From the NCBI RefSeq assembly GCF_014805685.1, contig NC_060909.1, positions 8,973,792 to 9,037,791 of the forward strand: a stretch of DNA of 64,000 bases. Direction: 5' to 3'. Below the pieces are notes generated by a model, which was not told the DNA's origin, made no database searches, and saw only the letters and a list, made by a program, of their open reading frames with translations. The position numbers and the translations under genes are program-made. The DNA is from Silurus meridionalis. Lineage: Eukaryota; Chordata; Actinopteri; Siluriformes; Siluridae. Shown piece after piece: positions 1-13,458 of the stretch. Each line of letters opens with the position of its first letter. The stretch's first letter is position 1.

Positions 1-654
1 GTACATTTGAAGGCAAATACCTTTGTACATTTACTCAAGTGAACATTTGAAGGGACACTTTTAATTTACAGAGTGTAGCTCTACTTTTACTCAAGTGAAT
101 GGAGTGTGTACATCATCCACCAATGCATTTTTGGTCCTAATTATTATCATAAGCACCTGTTAAAGGTGTGCTAAAGATGAAGAACAAGAGTCTGGGGTTT
201 TCTGAGGTCCTGAGGTTTGCTGCTCAGCTTTAATAAGAGTCCAAGTCGTTTCAGACTTTTCTGAAAAAAAGCAAACCTTCAGTGCGGCAAATCTTATTTT
301 CTTCTGTAACATTCCTCATATTTGTCATATGCATAAAGCAGGTTATGATTGATGTTTACATCTACATGAAGTGGAACAACTTCATCTACAATCAGGAGGA
401 AAAAAAATCCAAAGATGAATAGCTTACAATCAGAAATGTGCCATTTGAGGCCATAATATCAATGTGAAACAACCCAGTGAGAGCGTTAATCATAAAACTC
501 TGCAACACATTAGGTTAATTAATATTCCTCCAAAGTCTTTAGAAAGACTGCAGTCCAAAAGACAAAACCAGGCCAAAGAAAGATCTGAACTAAACATCGA
601 TCCTGAAACCCAATCAGTAAACTTTTTTCTTTTGTCTCAGATGTGATGGAAGTG

Positions 655-1230
655 ACATGAATCTCCTCGTTAGACTGAACGCGAAAAAAGGATTCGTGCG
701 AGAACCAGAAACCCTGACACCGCAAATCCTTGTTCGCACATCCTCTCTCTGCCGCTGCACATGTGGCCCGTGCTCATGGGTTCGCCTCTTACAGGAATTT
801 TTCTTTTTTTCCCCCGAGAGTGGCAGGCGAGTCTGTCGCTTGGTTAGAGCTTTCACCATCTATGTTTCCATATTAAAGGTTCCTGGCAGTTTGTCCTGGC
901 ATTCTGGGACCCTAAAACCTTGCGGCTCTCTTAATTGCTAACGGGCCGAAATCGTATTGCGTGATGCGTAATTATGAAATAACTGTTTTCATTAAGTCTC
1001 ACGAGCAATTAAATTGGAAGGGATTTTTATTTTAATTCCTTTGGATGCCGATTCGGACGCAGCCAGAGTCGGGGGGGGTGTTTTACACGGGGTACGGCAA
1101 TGTGCTGAATCACATCCTACACCATTTAATTTCGCCACAAAATGGACGGGAAACACGAAACTGGGGAAAGGGCTTGATGCATCCTGTCATTACAGAGCAC
1201 GCCACGTCGGGTTAGAGCAGTCTGCCATGG
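655..1230. promoter_or_regulatory. Candidate intronic regulatory element (fto intron 8)
   Basis: Complex, non-repetitive DNA with more CpG than its flanks and clustered homeodomain-type cores: CTCTTAATTGCTAAC (930), GCGTAATTATGAAATAA (967) and GAGCAATTAAATTGG (1002). No consistent reading frame. Candidate for the FTO-intron enhancers of irx3/irx5; inference only. Confidence 0.4.
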
Positions 1231-1729
1231 CGGGAGAGAGCGTGTATAGAGTATGTGTGGTTTGCATGTGCTAGTTAGTCTGAGGGAGCAAACACACATG
1301 TATAGACAAATTGGACTCTTCGTATCCGTTATAATAAGCCCGGGCACAGGCTAAACCGACGCCGGGTCTATCCAAGCTAGTGAAATGAGCGTGAGAGAGA
1401 CAGGGCGTAGGTAGACTGCCAGCTGAAGATCATGTTGTGCAGGAGTTTTGACAAAAATTTAACCCTGAGTTCATTGTATTAGGATCACGCGTAGCTCAGA
1501 GGCTCATGTGGACAGAGTCGGAATGAGACTGCTGTTTGTTTCAATAACAACAGACAAGTTTTACAACAGCGTTTCAAATGTAAGCATCACTTTCATGCTA
1601 ATTATAGTCTTTACAATGATGAAAGGTAGCGTATGGAAGCATGCACACAAGCACAAACAGACACGTTGAGCTTTTTAGATTTGTTTCAATTATACATGCC
1701 ATAGCGAGTAGCAAAAAGACAATGGGTGT

Positions 1730-1788
1730 GTGTGCATGGGTGTGTGTGCGTGTGTGTGCGTGTGTGTGTGTGTGTGCGTGTGTGTGTA
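1730..1788 (+). repeat. Interrupted (TG)n
   Basis: TG with GC-containing interruptions; a second perfect GT array lies at 1948-1982. Confidence 0.95.
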
Positions 1789-1944
1789 GGCACTCCAATC
1801 TCACCAAATGGCAGACGCAGGTGTTTGCCTGTAAGCTCGGTGCCTTGAGGTATCATGAGTCAGTTACACAGAACAAACTCCGTGTAGTCCCTGCCAAGTA
1901 AAACACACAGCCCACCCAACAACCCCACACAGTTCAGCCCTCTC

Positions 1945-1985
<41 letters not shown>

Positions 1986-2206
1986 ATGTTACAAACCTTG
2001 TACTTTTCTGCTTGAACTACAATAACAACAAATGAACACAATTTATTTAAAGCCATTACTTTTGATGCTGCAAAGGGAGCAATTTGATGCATCTGTATAT
2101 AAAAACTACAAATACAGAAGTAATGACAAAGTAAAACAATCCCATGTTTTTGTTTGTTTATGCAGAATTATGTAAAAAATGTAAATAAATATACTATATA
2201 TAACAC

Positions 2207-2207
<1 letters not shown>

Positions 2208-2278
<71 letters not shown>
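2208..2278. repeat. Microsatellite (AT)n
   Basis: About 70 bases of AT. Confidence 0.97.
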
Positions 2279-2279
<1 letters not shown>

Positions 2280-3404
2280 TACATTTGTTTGCTATTATAA
2301 ATAATATAGAAAATCTATTATGGAAAAAAGATTCTTGTGTAGACTGATACTGCAACAATAAAAATATAATAGCAAGATACATACCGAAATGTTTAGTTGA
2401 TTCATATTTTAAACTATTAACAGTATTTGATTTAAATATGATATCAATAAATATATATATATGTTGTTTTTATGGGGACTTTAACCAATTATTGTCTAGT
2501 TTATAGCGGGTATTTAATTGTTATAAAAACTGTGGAATTTTAATTGAGCCGTGACCTTAATTACATTTTTATAATTTTTTTGCTTTCTGAAAGCATCTAA
2601 AACATGTAAATGCAAACTGAAAGACACACCACACCTGAATGTCACAGTTTGTATCTGCAGAAGCATGTTATTGCATACAATACAAGACAAATATTATAAA
2701 AACAAACAAAAAAATACAATATAAATATGGAACAACCTGTGACTTCTAAGTAAATCTGAAGTATTTACATTGTTTAAGAAACAACGGCTTTTTCTCCTGC
2801 CATGTTTCATTATATGGGTTTACAAGTGTAATGCATTGTATTCAGGCATGTGGGAGAATTTTACATACAGGATTTGTGAAAGAACAAATAAAACAAATAA
2901 TAACTGAGCAAACTACAATAAGCAAATAGATTCATGTTTACTTGGCCAGTGGAGAAACTAACAAACAATAAAAACTAAAAGAAAAAAAGAAAGAAAAAAT
3001 TTACACATGAATATAAACAGTATAAACTAACAAACTAAAAAAAAAAAAAAGTTTAACTAAATAAAAGCTACATAAAACTAACAAAAAGCAAATAATTAAT
3101 GAAAGCAATCTAATAAAAGCTAAGAAATTATTTAAAGACTAGACTAAGTTACTAATAAAAACTTACTAAGCAACTAAGAAAATAACCTAAATAATAAAAA
3201 CAAGCTGATAAAATCTAACTAAAAACTAACTTTGTAACTAATAAAACCGTACTAATGAACAAATGAGCAATACGAAAACAAATGTGTTTATATGTTATTA
3301 AACAAATGATGCACTATTGCGTAATACTTACATTTAAATATTTATTTATGGCAGCTCCTGTGATTGTTGATCATATTGTCTGTCTAAAAAAATGTGGTTT
3401 CAGA

Positions 3405-3442
3405 AGATGAATGAATGAATGAATGAATGAATGAATGAATGA
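3405..3442 (+). repeat. Microsatellite (GAAT)n
   Basis: Nine or so GAAT units. Confidence 0.95.
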
Positions 3443-4435
3443 ACTAATGCTTTCTGATGCTGTTTTCACTCCATGTTGTGTCTATAGCAAACGGTTATAT
3501 TTCTGTTAAAGCCCCTGTCATCTGCTTGGTTGAGTCTAATACTATACTCGAGTTAGAGTTTGTCTTCATTGAGCACAGACACGAAGGAGACTTTAAACCT
3601 TTTGTCTGCTCTCTTTAGGACTCTGATAGAAGGGGACAAAAGCCACGTCACGACACTGACAGCTTCGACCACGCCCCCTTTCCCCTTGACAGAATGAGAG
3701 GATACGTGCGTGAAACGTTTCCCTTGCATCCACTAATGATTCGCTGTTCTATTCTCCTGCATGCATGACCGACAAAATCAATTGAATCGAGCTAAGATAG
3801 AAAGCTGGCTATGTCCAGAGGCTGGAAAGGTGCAGCACACGGACACAAGGAACCTCATCCCTAAGTCTGATGACACCCCACTGTGTTTTTAATTCTGAAG
3901 CTGTCCAACCAGGTGAGGTCAGAAGTCATGACACACCGCGAAACAAGAACAAAAGAGGCCCAGATACTCAAAGGCAGTAACAGGGTCAGAGGTCAGAGAG
4001 GGTGGGTGAATAAAGAGGGCAGCTGCTGAAGACATAGAGGCAAATGCAAGGAATGTTGAACTGATATGTTAAAGAGTAGCTATATGCTTCATATTACATT
4101 GAGCTTCTCAAAGAAGTCATAGTGTGTATAATATGCAAACCTTAACAAAACAAAAAAAACGGAATTATAGTAGACTATATGGAAACAAAATGAGATTTCT
4201 GGCAAACTAAAGACATCCTGGTGATGAGCGATACTTAAATCAGAGGCGTCTTCATGGCATGCCGCAGGTCCCTAACTTTATTTTCTAAAATATAAACAGG
4301 AAAACTGGATCTATGTAGTCAAGATGATCAGACAGTCATTACGTGTTAATTCACCAAATGCAGCTAAAATCATTGATTCTTTATCATATAGTGATGGAGA
4401 TTTCATTCTTATCATTAAATGATAACTGTGCCGAC

Positions 4436-4467
<32 letters not shown>

Positions 4468-4470
<3 letters not shown>

Positions 4471-6083
4471 TGCCCTCCACAATTATTGGCACCCGTGTTT
4501 AAGATGTGGTCGTGGACTTCAAAGAATTCTCCTTTTTTTTTTAAACAACATAGAACCCAAATGCAAAAAAAGAGAAAAATCCAACCTTTTATTTAAGTAC
4601 ATTACTTTGGTGGTAAAAAAATCAAACATTTAGAAAAAAAAAATAAACTTGAACTCATGTGTGCCACAATTATTGGCACCCCTGATGTTAATACTTTGTA
4701 CAACCTCCTTTTGCCAACAAGACAGCACTTAATCTCCTCCTATAACATTTCACAAGATTGGAGAACACAGAGAGAGGATTTTGACCATTCTTCTTTGCAC
4801 AATCTTTCTAGATCATCCAGTGTCCTGGGTCCTCTCTTATGCACTCTTCTCTTTAGCTCGCCCCACAGGTTTTCGATTGGGTTGAGGTCTGGTGACTGAG
4901 ATGGCCATGGGAGTACCTTGAGTTTGTGACTGCTGAACCACTTTTGTGTAGATTTTGCCACATGTTTTGGATCATTATCCTGCTGAAAGACCCAATGACG
5001 ACCCATCTTCAGCTTTCTGGCAGAGGCCATCAGGTTTTTATTTAAAATATCCTGGTACTTCAAAGCGCTCATAATGCCATGCACCCTAACAAGGTTCCCA
5101 GGGCCTTTGGAAGAGAAACAGGCCCACAGCATCACAGATCCTCCACCATACTTCACGGTGGGCATGAGGTGCTTTTCGGCATACTCATCTTTTGTTTCGC
5201 CAGACCCACTTAGAGTGTTTGTTGCCAAAAGCTCAATCTTAGTCTCATCTGACCAAAGCACACGATCCCAGTTGAAGTCCCAGTACCGCTTAGCAAACTC
5301 CAGGCGTTTACGTTTGTGAGTGTTAGTGAGAAAAGGCTTTTTCCTTGCATGCCTCCCAAACAGCTTGTTGGCATGTAGAGGCGTCTGATGGTTGTTTTGG
5401 AGACTCTGTGACCCCAAGATGCCACTCTTTGATGCAATTCTGTGACGGTGAGCTTGGGAAATTTTTTACTTCTCTTACCATCCTCCTCACTGTGCGTTGT
5501 GGCAAGATAAACTTGGGACCTCTTCCAGCCTTGTTTGTCACTGTTCCAGTTGTTTTAAACTTCTTAATGATTCCTCTGACTGTAGATACCGGCAAGTTAA
5601 GGCGAGTGGCTATTTTCTTGTAGCCATTGCCTGACTTATGAAGGTCGACACACATCTGCCTTACTTGAATGGTGTGTTCTCTTGTCTTTGCCATGTTGAC
5701 AAATGGGTAAGAGAATTAGGCCTCTGTGTCACGTCATATTTATACCCCAGGAAACAGGAAATCATGAATTACTAATTAAAAGTCCCTAGATACCCTGACC
5801 AACCTTAGCAACTACAGAAAAATATATATAAAAAAAAAAAAACAATTAAATTTTTCAGAGGAATTGTTAGGGGTGCCAATAATTGTGGGACACATGATTT
5901 CAAGTTTTTTTTTTTTCTAAATGTATGATTTTTTTTACCACCAAAGTTATGTACTTAAATGAAAGGTTGGATTTTTCTCTTTTTTTGCATTTGGGTTCTA
6001 TGTTGTTTTAAAAAAAAAGGAGAATTTTTTGAAGTCCACGACCACATCTTAAACAGGGGTGCCAATAATTGTGGAGGGCGCTG
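4468..6083 (-). mobile_element. Tc1-like DNA transposon, almost full length
   Basis: Seen: 1616 bases bounded by TA on both sides. Ends CAGTGCCCTCCAC and (inverted) CAGCGCCCTCCAC, with one mismatch. Long inverted repeats of roughly 200 bases carry the motif CACAATTATTGGCACC near both outer and inner edges (left about 4475 and 4665, right about 5870 and 6060), the IR/DR layout of many fish Tc1 elements. A minus-strand transposase fills the middle. Size and ends are those of an intact Tc1. It sits between a TA array on the left and a CA array on the right, so it probably inserted into a microsatellite. Confidence 0.93.
4740..5694 (-). pseudogene. Tc1-family transposase, frameshifted
   Basis: A DDE transposase that would cut and paste the element. 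Seen: the frame starting at 5694 (MAKTREHTIQVRQMC) encodes the N-terminal paired-like DNA-binding domain with the helix-turn-helix motif STVRGIIKKF. It continues only to about 5450, after which the reading frame shifts (HQRVASWGH). It shifts again near 5375-5385 (HANKLFGRHARKKPF), giving the catalytic domain. The catalytic Asp residues are seen in LWSDETK and QQDNDPKH, and the Glu in NPIENLWGELK, as in the DD34E signature. C-terminal residues up to the end near 4740 are present. At least two indels make it non-functional. Confidence 0.9.

Positions 6084-6085
<2 letters not shown>

Positions 6086-6124
<39 letters not shown>
6086..6124 (+). repeat. Microsatellite (CA)n beside the Tc1 element
   Basis: Starts directly after the right TA target of the Tc1 element at 4468-6083. 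Confidence 0.97.
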
Positions 6125-6129
<5 letters not shown>

Positions 6130-6130
<1 letters not shown>

Positions 6131-6720
6131 GGGAGTGTAGTTAGGGGGAAGAAAAGCAAAACATAAAATTGCTTGTAATTTTTTATGCAGTTGATTATTA
6201 TTAAAATTTGCGATCATTAACATTCCAACAGTTTACATTTTCAAAACAATTTTGAAATAAAATGGCTGCTTGGTTAAATATTATATAAAATAATATTTTA
6301 TAATATAAAAAATATAATAAATAGATTAAATAAAATGAATGCAATACAATTTTTTTATTATATTACATATACTAAAGAATTCACAGCGCTGGCGTTAGCC
6401 GGTAACCAGGAAGTGGCTTAGTGGATTCTTTAGTGTTTTTATGCATGTGCAAAACACATTTTATTTCCAGTAAAGAGTGAGAAAAACGGTGACACTGCTC
6501 TAACTCTAACTCAACACCCCTGGCATTGTTGTGTATGTTTTTGAGTTTAGTAATAATCAAATAATTGCGCTGAAAGTGCGACGCGGTGATTAAACCCACT
6601 TCCGCCACTTTAAACATTCCTGAGGGCACTCAGATTTCCGCACGTGCATTGCATTGGGTATGTGTACCGATCCGAAAGCCCTGTACCGAGAATGAGAACG
6701 GACTGTTTTCTTTTGTTATA
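6130..6720 (+). repeat. AT-rich dispersed repeat family A, copy 1
   Basis: Shares a run of landmarks in the same order with 9010-9960: ATAAAATTGCTTGTAATTTT, a CTTGGTTAAAT motif, AAAGAATTCACAGCGCT, ATGCATGTGCAAAACA, CTGGCATTGTTGTGTATG and CCGAAAGCCCTGTACCGA. No coding capacity. The CCGAACCGAAAGCCC end suggests a non-autonomous DNA transposon, family not determined. Confidence 0.75.
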
Positions 6721-7460
6721 GTTGCAGAAATCAATGAATGCTAACAAAGTTGCATGTATTACTCTTGTAGGTATAAGCTTAGACAATTTTATTTATCACA
6801 ATTTTAATTCTAATGCTTTATCAGAAATGTCTACATAAATAAAATGTCTTTTAGATATCGTAAAATCTATCTATTCATTTAACCAAATCTGTGATCGTTA
6901 TGATTATTTGTGGACGTTACATTTACTTAAGCGTGTTTTACTCGCAAACTATTTGAATTGTTTTTAATTCTAAAGCTAACTTATGGATTTATTTGCGGAG
7001 TGGATCCGATGTGTTCTGGACTAAATTCTCTAGATATTCTTCAAAAACAGGCAAATTATTACTAGATATATTTAAATAATACTATTTGAACAGGTGTGGA
7101 AAATAATTAGTACGCAGGATGTCCGGGGAATGTTTTACTGCGTGTTGGCTGTAATAGCAAGAGAATCATGGAAGAACAAATATGTGAGACTAAACAAATG
7201 TCTTATAGAAATAAGTGACCTTTATTTGCCTTCCTTATTTTGTCTTGGGGGTGTGCAAACTTTTGCACATGTATTTGCTCTGCATCATCAGGACCATGTT
7301 AGCGGATGGGGATATTTGCATTACCTCCATGATCTGACCTTGTGCTATAGAAAGGCAGTTTCTAAATTCAACACATTATTAATATGTAGAGACTTGTGTC
7401 AAACGAGGTGCGGACAAAAGTGCAAAACCTGTTCCTTCCTGGAATCTGACAAGGTGTTTT

Positions 7461-7463
<3 letters not shown>

Positions 7464-7528
<65 letters not shown>
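7464..7528 (+). repeat. Microsatellite (TG)n
   Basis: About 65 bases of TG. Confidence 0.97.
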
Positions 7529-7532
<4 letters not shown>

Positions 7533-8193
7533 CCTCCGCAGCACTTGATTTACGCTGTGTTGGCTCACCAACTGCTTCCCAGGTCGAAGGTCAATGGGTA
7601 CCCACTCTCCTGCGGCTCCATTGAGACATGGAGGGCAACGAGTCAAGCACTGCTGCATTAACAAAAGAGTGCGCACACACACACACACAAAACACCTCTT
7701 CTCTCTTTGCTTTTGAGGTTAATCGTTCACAACTTCTTTTGTTTTGCACTTCCACAGAATGTGCAGAAGGATGGAAGTATGTGAGAACCGATAGAAAAAA
7801 AAGAGCAAAAGAGAGAGAGAGACAGACAGAAAGAGAGAGGGAGGAAAAAGAGGAGAGGCCAGATGGGCACCTTCACAGGCCATTTATCAAATCCGCTGGC
7901 ACCCCCCCTCTCCTAAAGCCCCCATGTAATTCAGTAATCATTTCTATTATCATCTAATGACCTTACAAAATCTACAGCAGTTAGCGCCGTCCCTACAAAC
8001 AGCACAGCTGTTCAGAGCACTGGCTCGAGACCCCACCACCCGCACACACACACGCGCACGCACACCGAGATGAGCCCGGCCATGCCGACGTACCCTAAAC
8101 CGCAAAGGTCACACAAAGGTCAAGCTATGCAGAGACAATGCAGGATGAACATGTGATGATACTAAATGTTATGATCACAACTTCTCCACAGCA

Positions 8194-8227
<34 letters not shown>

Positions 8228-8930
8228 GTTTAAGAGGTGTGGGGCACACTGCCCATGGATTATTATTATTCATCCCCTGGTGTGCTCCCTTGTAAAGTCC
8301 AATCTGTCCTATTTTTCCTTCTGTCCTTTCTGATGATTCTATAGTTTAATATTTTTGTATGTAAAGAAAGATAATGAATAACGATTTACATAGACACTAA
8401 AATCATTAGTGCAATTACATAAAATTGCACATAGTGATTTAGATGTTCATCTGATCATAACAAGTGCCAAACAGGCTGGTTTAAGTATTTCAGAAACTGA
8501 GAACTGAGTTCAATTTAACTGCATTTGATTTGAGTAGAAATTTTAACAATAAACATCGTCACAAAGACGGCTCTACAGATATAAATAGATTATGAATTTA
8601 AAACTCTCCGAGATGATATAAAAAAAGAAACCTTGAGAAGAACCGGACTCATCTGGGGAACACTGGATTTTCATTCATAATATTACATTATTGTGGAATG
8701 TCCTGATATGAGAAACGATAAGTTGAGAGGGTGCCAGGATGAACGCATCTTCCGCCATGTGAGAAGTCTTACTCATGCCAGTTGTCAGTTGTTTCTGTGT
8801 TACACTGTGGGGGTTTCTGTATTTTTGGTGTTTCTCTCCTTTTAATTGGCATCAACAGACACTGAATCAGAGCACACTTATTAGTCTCATCAGCTACAGG
8901 TATGCTTCTTACCACTTGTTTTACCCGCTG

Positions 8931-8932
<2 letters not shown>

Positions 8933-9004
<72 letters not shown>
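8933..9004. repeat. Microsatellite (TA)n
   Basis: About 72 bases of TA at the left edge of dispersed repeat A copy 2. Confidence 0.97.
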
Positions 9005-9009
<5 letters not shown>

Positions 9010-9011
<2 letters not shown>

Positions 9012-9744
9012 GGATGTATATATACACGGAACGCAAAATTCACTGTTCGGTACGTACCCTGGTTTTTAAGTCATGGTTCAGTTAAATGCAAAAATATAAA
9101 ATTGCTTGTAATTTTTTTTATTAACGCAGTTTATTATTATTACGATTTCTGAACAACAACAGTTTACATTTTTAAAACTATTTTAAATAAAATGCCTACT
9201 TGGTTAAATGATATAAAAAATAATTATAATAAAAAATAAAATATTTTATACATATAAAATAAAATAAATCAAATTAATCCAATAAACTTTTTTATATTAA
9301 ATAAATTGAGTAATTATTCGAATTGGCACAAATTAAATTGATTAATTTTGACACTTAATTTAACTAATGCCGATGTGTATGTATGTGTGTGTGTGTGTGT
9401 GTGTGTGTGATTTACATTTAATATATCATTTTAAGATATGATCTACTTAACTGTTCTACTTATTTCAGCAGACTTTAACAAATGCCTTCATTTCTTCCAT
9501 CCTGTAATTCATTCACTTCCTCAATATGTGGGGATGTGGAATTATCAGGATTTTCTCCTATTAAGAGAAATTCTTAAAGATGGACATAAAACACTAAAGA
9601 ATCCATAGCGCTAGCCACACTCTGGTTAGCGGTTAAAGCTAAATGGATTCTTTAAAGTTTTTATACATGCGCAAAACAAATCTTATTTCCAGTACGGAGT
9701 GAGTATTTTTAAAACTTCTGGCATTGTTGTGTATGTTTTAAATT

Positions 9745-9794
<50 letters not shown>

Positions 9795-9960
9795 GGCCCT
9801 CAAAGTGCGAGGCAGAGACTAAACAAACTTGCGGTCCGCCACTTGATACGTTCCTGAGAAAACACAGATTTTAACTATGTTCCGCACGGAAAAAGGAACC
9901 GAACCGAAAGCCCTGCACCGAAAAACTTCAGTACGAACACGTTATGTTACACCCTTAATA
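9010..9960 (+). repeat. AT-rich dispersed repeat family A, copy 2
   Basis: Same order of landmarks as the copy at 6130-6720, 3 kb away: TATAAAATTGCTTGTAATTT, CTTGGTTAAATG, GAATCCATAGCGCTAGCC, ATGCGCAAAACA, CTGGCATTGTTGTGTATG and CCGAAAGCCCTGCACCGAAA. It also keeps a 5' end with GTTCGGTACGTACCCTGG not seen in copy 1, and is interrupted by TG and AAT microsatellites. Confidence 0.75.
9750..9794 (+). repeat. Microsatellite (AAT)n
   Basis: About 14 AAT units inside dispersed repeat A copy 2. Confidence 0.95.
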
Positions 9961-10284
9961 TATACTGTATAGTTTATACATTATGGTGCTGAAAATTGCT
10001 CTGTTTTGCTAAATTTTGTTTGTTGAATTATTAACAAATTACACCTTTCTACCCCCATACTGATCACCGTTCTTTAGGATTTCCAGGTGGGCTAGATAAT
10101 ATCTCGACTTAACGATATTTTCAAGTTACGATGAGGTCATTAGAACACATCTCCATCATAAGCTGGGAACAACTTTGGCTCTGAGGGTGAGAAGGTCTGG
10201 GGTTCTGTCAGTGTTGCAATTCAACCCAATTGTTTTCAGTAGTGTTGAGGTCAGTGTTCTTAGTAGGACACTCAAGTTCCAGTC

Positions 10285-10455
10285 TAATCTAAACACAACG
10301 TCTTCATGAAGCTTGATTAACACATAGCACCAGTGTCATTGTTGGGAAGGGTTTAAGCCACTGTAATGCTACACAATACAAACACATTTTATACAAATAT
10401 ACGGTCACATGTGGATCTAATGGCCTGGTGTTCACAATCTTTGGCCATATAGAGT
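10285..10455 (+). repeat. Dispersed repeat family B, degraded copy
   Basis: Shows GTGTCATTGTTGGGAAGGGT, a GCCACTGTAATGCTACAC block and TTTGGCCATATAGAGT, in the order expected for the family; heavily diverged. Confidence 0.45.
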
Positions 10456-12709
10456 CCAATGGGATTTTCTCCAGCCACCACTAAGAAACATACTGCATAC
10501 CTTCATAGATATACAGTGCAGTAAAAAGGTTTCTTTTCTGTGCGAATACAAACTGAAAGTTAGAATTGCAATCAATCAGGAAATCTATGACCTGTAATGG
10601 CAACCTGAGGATAATGAATAAACAGAGTGTCAGAGAGTTGAGTAAAAGAAGATGTACAGGTGTGTGTGTGGTTTTTAGGGTTTTTTTTGCAACAAAAAAA
10701 AGTGCAATGGAGCACAGAGGACAACTTTAGTGCGTACGCTTATGGCAATAGATGGGTCACAAGGGTGTTGAAAGTGAAGTCATCTTTCAACCCAAGTACT
10801 TTTAAACCAACACAAAGTCCCCAATGGTCACATTTCTTATTCTCTCTCTCTTTCTCTCTCTCTCACCATATATATATCTCTCTCTCTCTCACACACTCAT
10901 GGCCTGCACTCCACACCACTCACAGTGCTGTTTCAAGAGCAACTGCTTCTCTCTGAGAAACTTGGAAAGGCTTAATCAATCAGCTGTGCTTGTGTTTATG
11001 AATCCTCCACCTGCAATCCATCATTCCGCCTTTAAAGCGGCAAACTTTAACGCTATTACACGGCGGCACAAAAGAGGTCGTAATCAAACGCACTGAATCC
11101 TATGCATACTAAACTCCGAAAACAATTACTGCTTTCAGTGGGCAAATAAGCAGCATGAATCAGCAAGCAAGAGGTTTAATAAAGGTCGTGGGATGGAGAA
11201 TTAATGATTGAGGATGGAGTGAGGAGTTGAGTGGAGAACAGCCGCAAGGTTCCAAGAAACTTCGAACAATTCCCTTGTAAAACTCATTTTGATTTTTACA
11301 CCAAAGCATTAGTAGGACTTTATGTTAAGATGGAGTGTCATGTAGCAACCAGGGCTGCCAGATTGGATTTTCAACACCTTCCTGATTAACAACACATCAT
11401 TCGCATTGTTCATCCAAAGCATCTCTGTAAAATTTTAAATAGAAGTTTAAATCAAGGTTTTTCTTTTTAGAATGCATTTGAAGCAGAGCTACTTCTACAA
11501 GCTAGAACCTGGCATTTGCGCATTTGTTCTTCTTCAGTAAGCACTCCATTCTGATCCCATCCTGATCCCAGGAACAATGGATGCAAAGTGGAAGTAAATC
11601 CTTGAAAAAAATAAAATTTTATTCAACTACTAACTTCATAGCAAAATGATATATTGGAGACTTGTTAAACACAATCTGGCAACTCTCTGACAACTTTTTG
11701 TATTTGCCGATTAAATCTTTTTCGACGTTCATTTCCACTATTATTAACTGAATTAAATCAAAAATTGGGACATTAAAATCCTCCGACCTCGGTGTGTAAA
11801 ATGTCACAAAACAGATAAAAAAAAGATGCTTTACGTTTGTTTTGTGTTAGCAAGCTAACTATAATGAGTGATGTATATTTACCTCCTCAAAATAGCTAAA
11901 TATTTAACAAGTGAATATGCCTGTATGCTGATTGGTCCAAAGTAAATACTTGTACATAAAACCAACTACTTATCAACGTAAAGAAGTGCTAGTTTGTATA
12001 CCTTTCATGCTGTAAATCAGCCATGTTGATTTGGCATCATATGCATGACCTTGATGTTAAGTACACTTTCCTGAATTAGGTTTTCTTTGTCATACGGAGC
12101 AGAGCGTTAATGTTCATTAAAGAAAGTGTTAATTGGGAATACATTAAAAAGACTAACCATGCAAACTTATTGCAATATGGCTTCCAGATGAAATGAGAAT
12201 TATAGCTATTTTTTTACTATGCACTATGATCTCAACCCAACATCTACACCCAATTTTCTGGGTAGATGTGGTTAAAGAACACTATCAATCCACTGTTAAT
12301 GATCTGCATTTTTAAACATCTGCATGTGCAAAAGCCATCCAGGCACCATTCGAAATCTCCAAGACAAATCGTGAGTGATATTTGAGAAGAAAAAAAAAAG
12401 TTTTTTTCATACAAGCTGCTAAAAGCATGTTGGTGTCACCCCTCCTGTCGGCAAAAACATCAGTTCCATCTTATCAGAGTGTGTTTAACGTCGTGCAGGG
12501 CCATGTGCTTCTTTTCCTTTAAATGTTGGCCGTTGACAGGTACTTTACAGAGCTGGGCCTAATGTGGGAGCTACCATTATCATGGCCGAGAGGGGAGGTC
12601 GGGGCACAGGAAGTGATAGGGAGAGAAGGAGTGAGTTCAAACATATTAGAACACATGAGCGTGAGGGAGAGAGGACAGTCCTATCTAATCTCCCCAACTG
12701 CTGAAATAA

Positions 12710-12766
<57 letters not shown>

Positions 12767-12989
12767 CTCATTCATCTATGTAGACACTGCCTTGACAAAT
12801 AGACAGACCTGGAATCCAACTTTCGACGCACAAAGAATGTGCAACAGCACAACACACGTGCGCACAGACACACACACACACACACGCACACACAAAAATG
12901 ACTGATTTATTAAATTCATACATAGGAATATTCACAACCATCAAATGAGCTGCCTACAGTTAACACCAGTTTTGCTCAAATATACCTGC

Positions 12990-13026
<37 letters not shown>

Positions 13027-13195
13027 TGTGCTGATAGCCCACTGACTTCCTTCCTCAGAGATAAGACTCACTCAGACAGTATCCATTCATCCCGATAACA
13101 CAGAGTGCAGAAAGACACACACACACAGATAACAGCGATGTTTACACTCCACAACTTATCTCCAATTTTAGACCACTCAGGACTCCACCATTCTT

Positions 13196-13232
<37 letters not shown>

Positions 13233-13411
13233 GTGTATGCTTGAGACACGAGCGGTCAGGTCTTTATCAATCCCCATTAAAGCATGCAGACATCTTTATT
13301 ACTTCAGTGTGTGTATATGTGTGTCTGTGTGTGAGTGAGTGTGTTCATACAATTGCCATTATTACATTCACTTGGCTTAAACACCTGGCCTGATTAATCC
13401 ACATATTAAGG

Positions 13412-13457
<46 letters not shown>
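12710..13457 (+). repeat. Cluster of four TG/CA microsatellites
   Basis: TG 12711-12762, CA 12992-13022, CA 13197-13228 and TG 13414-13456, with shorter CA runs at 12865-12892. The sequence between them shows no recognisable feature. Confidence 0.95.
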
Positions 13458-13458
<1 letters not shown>

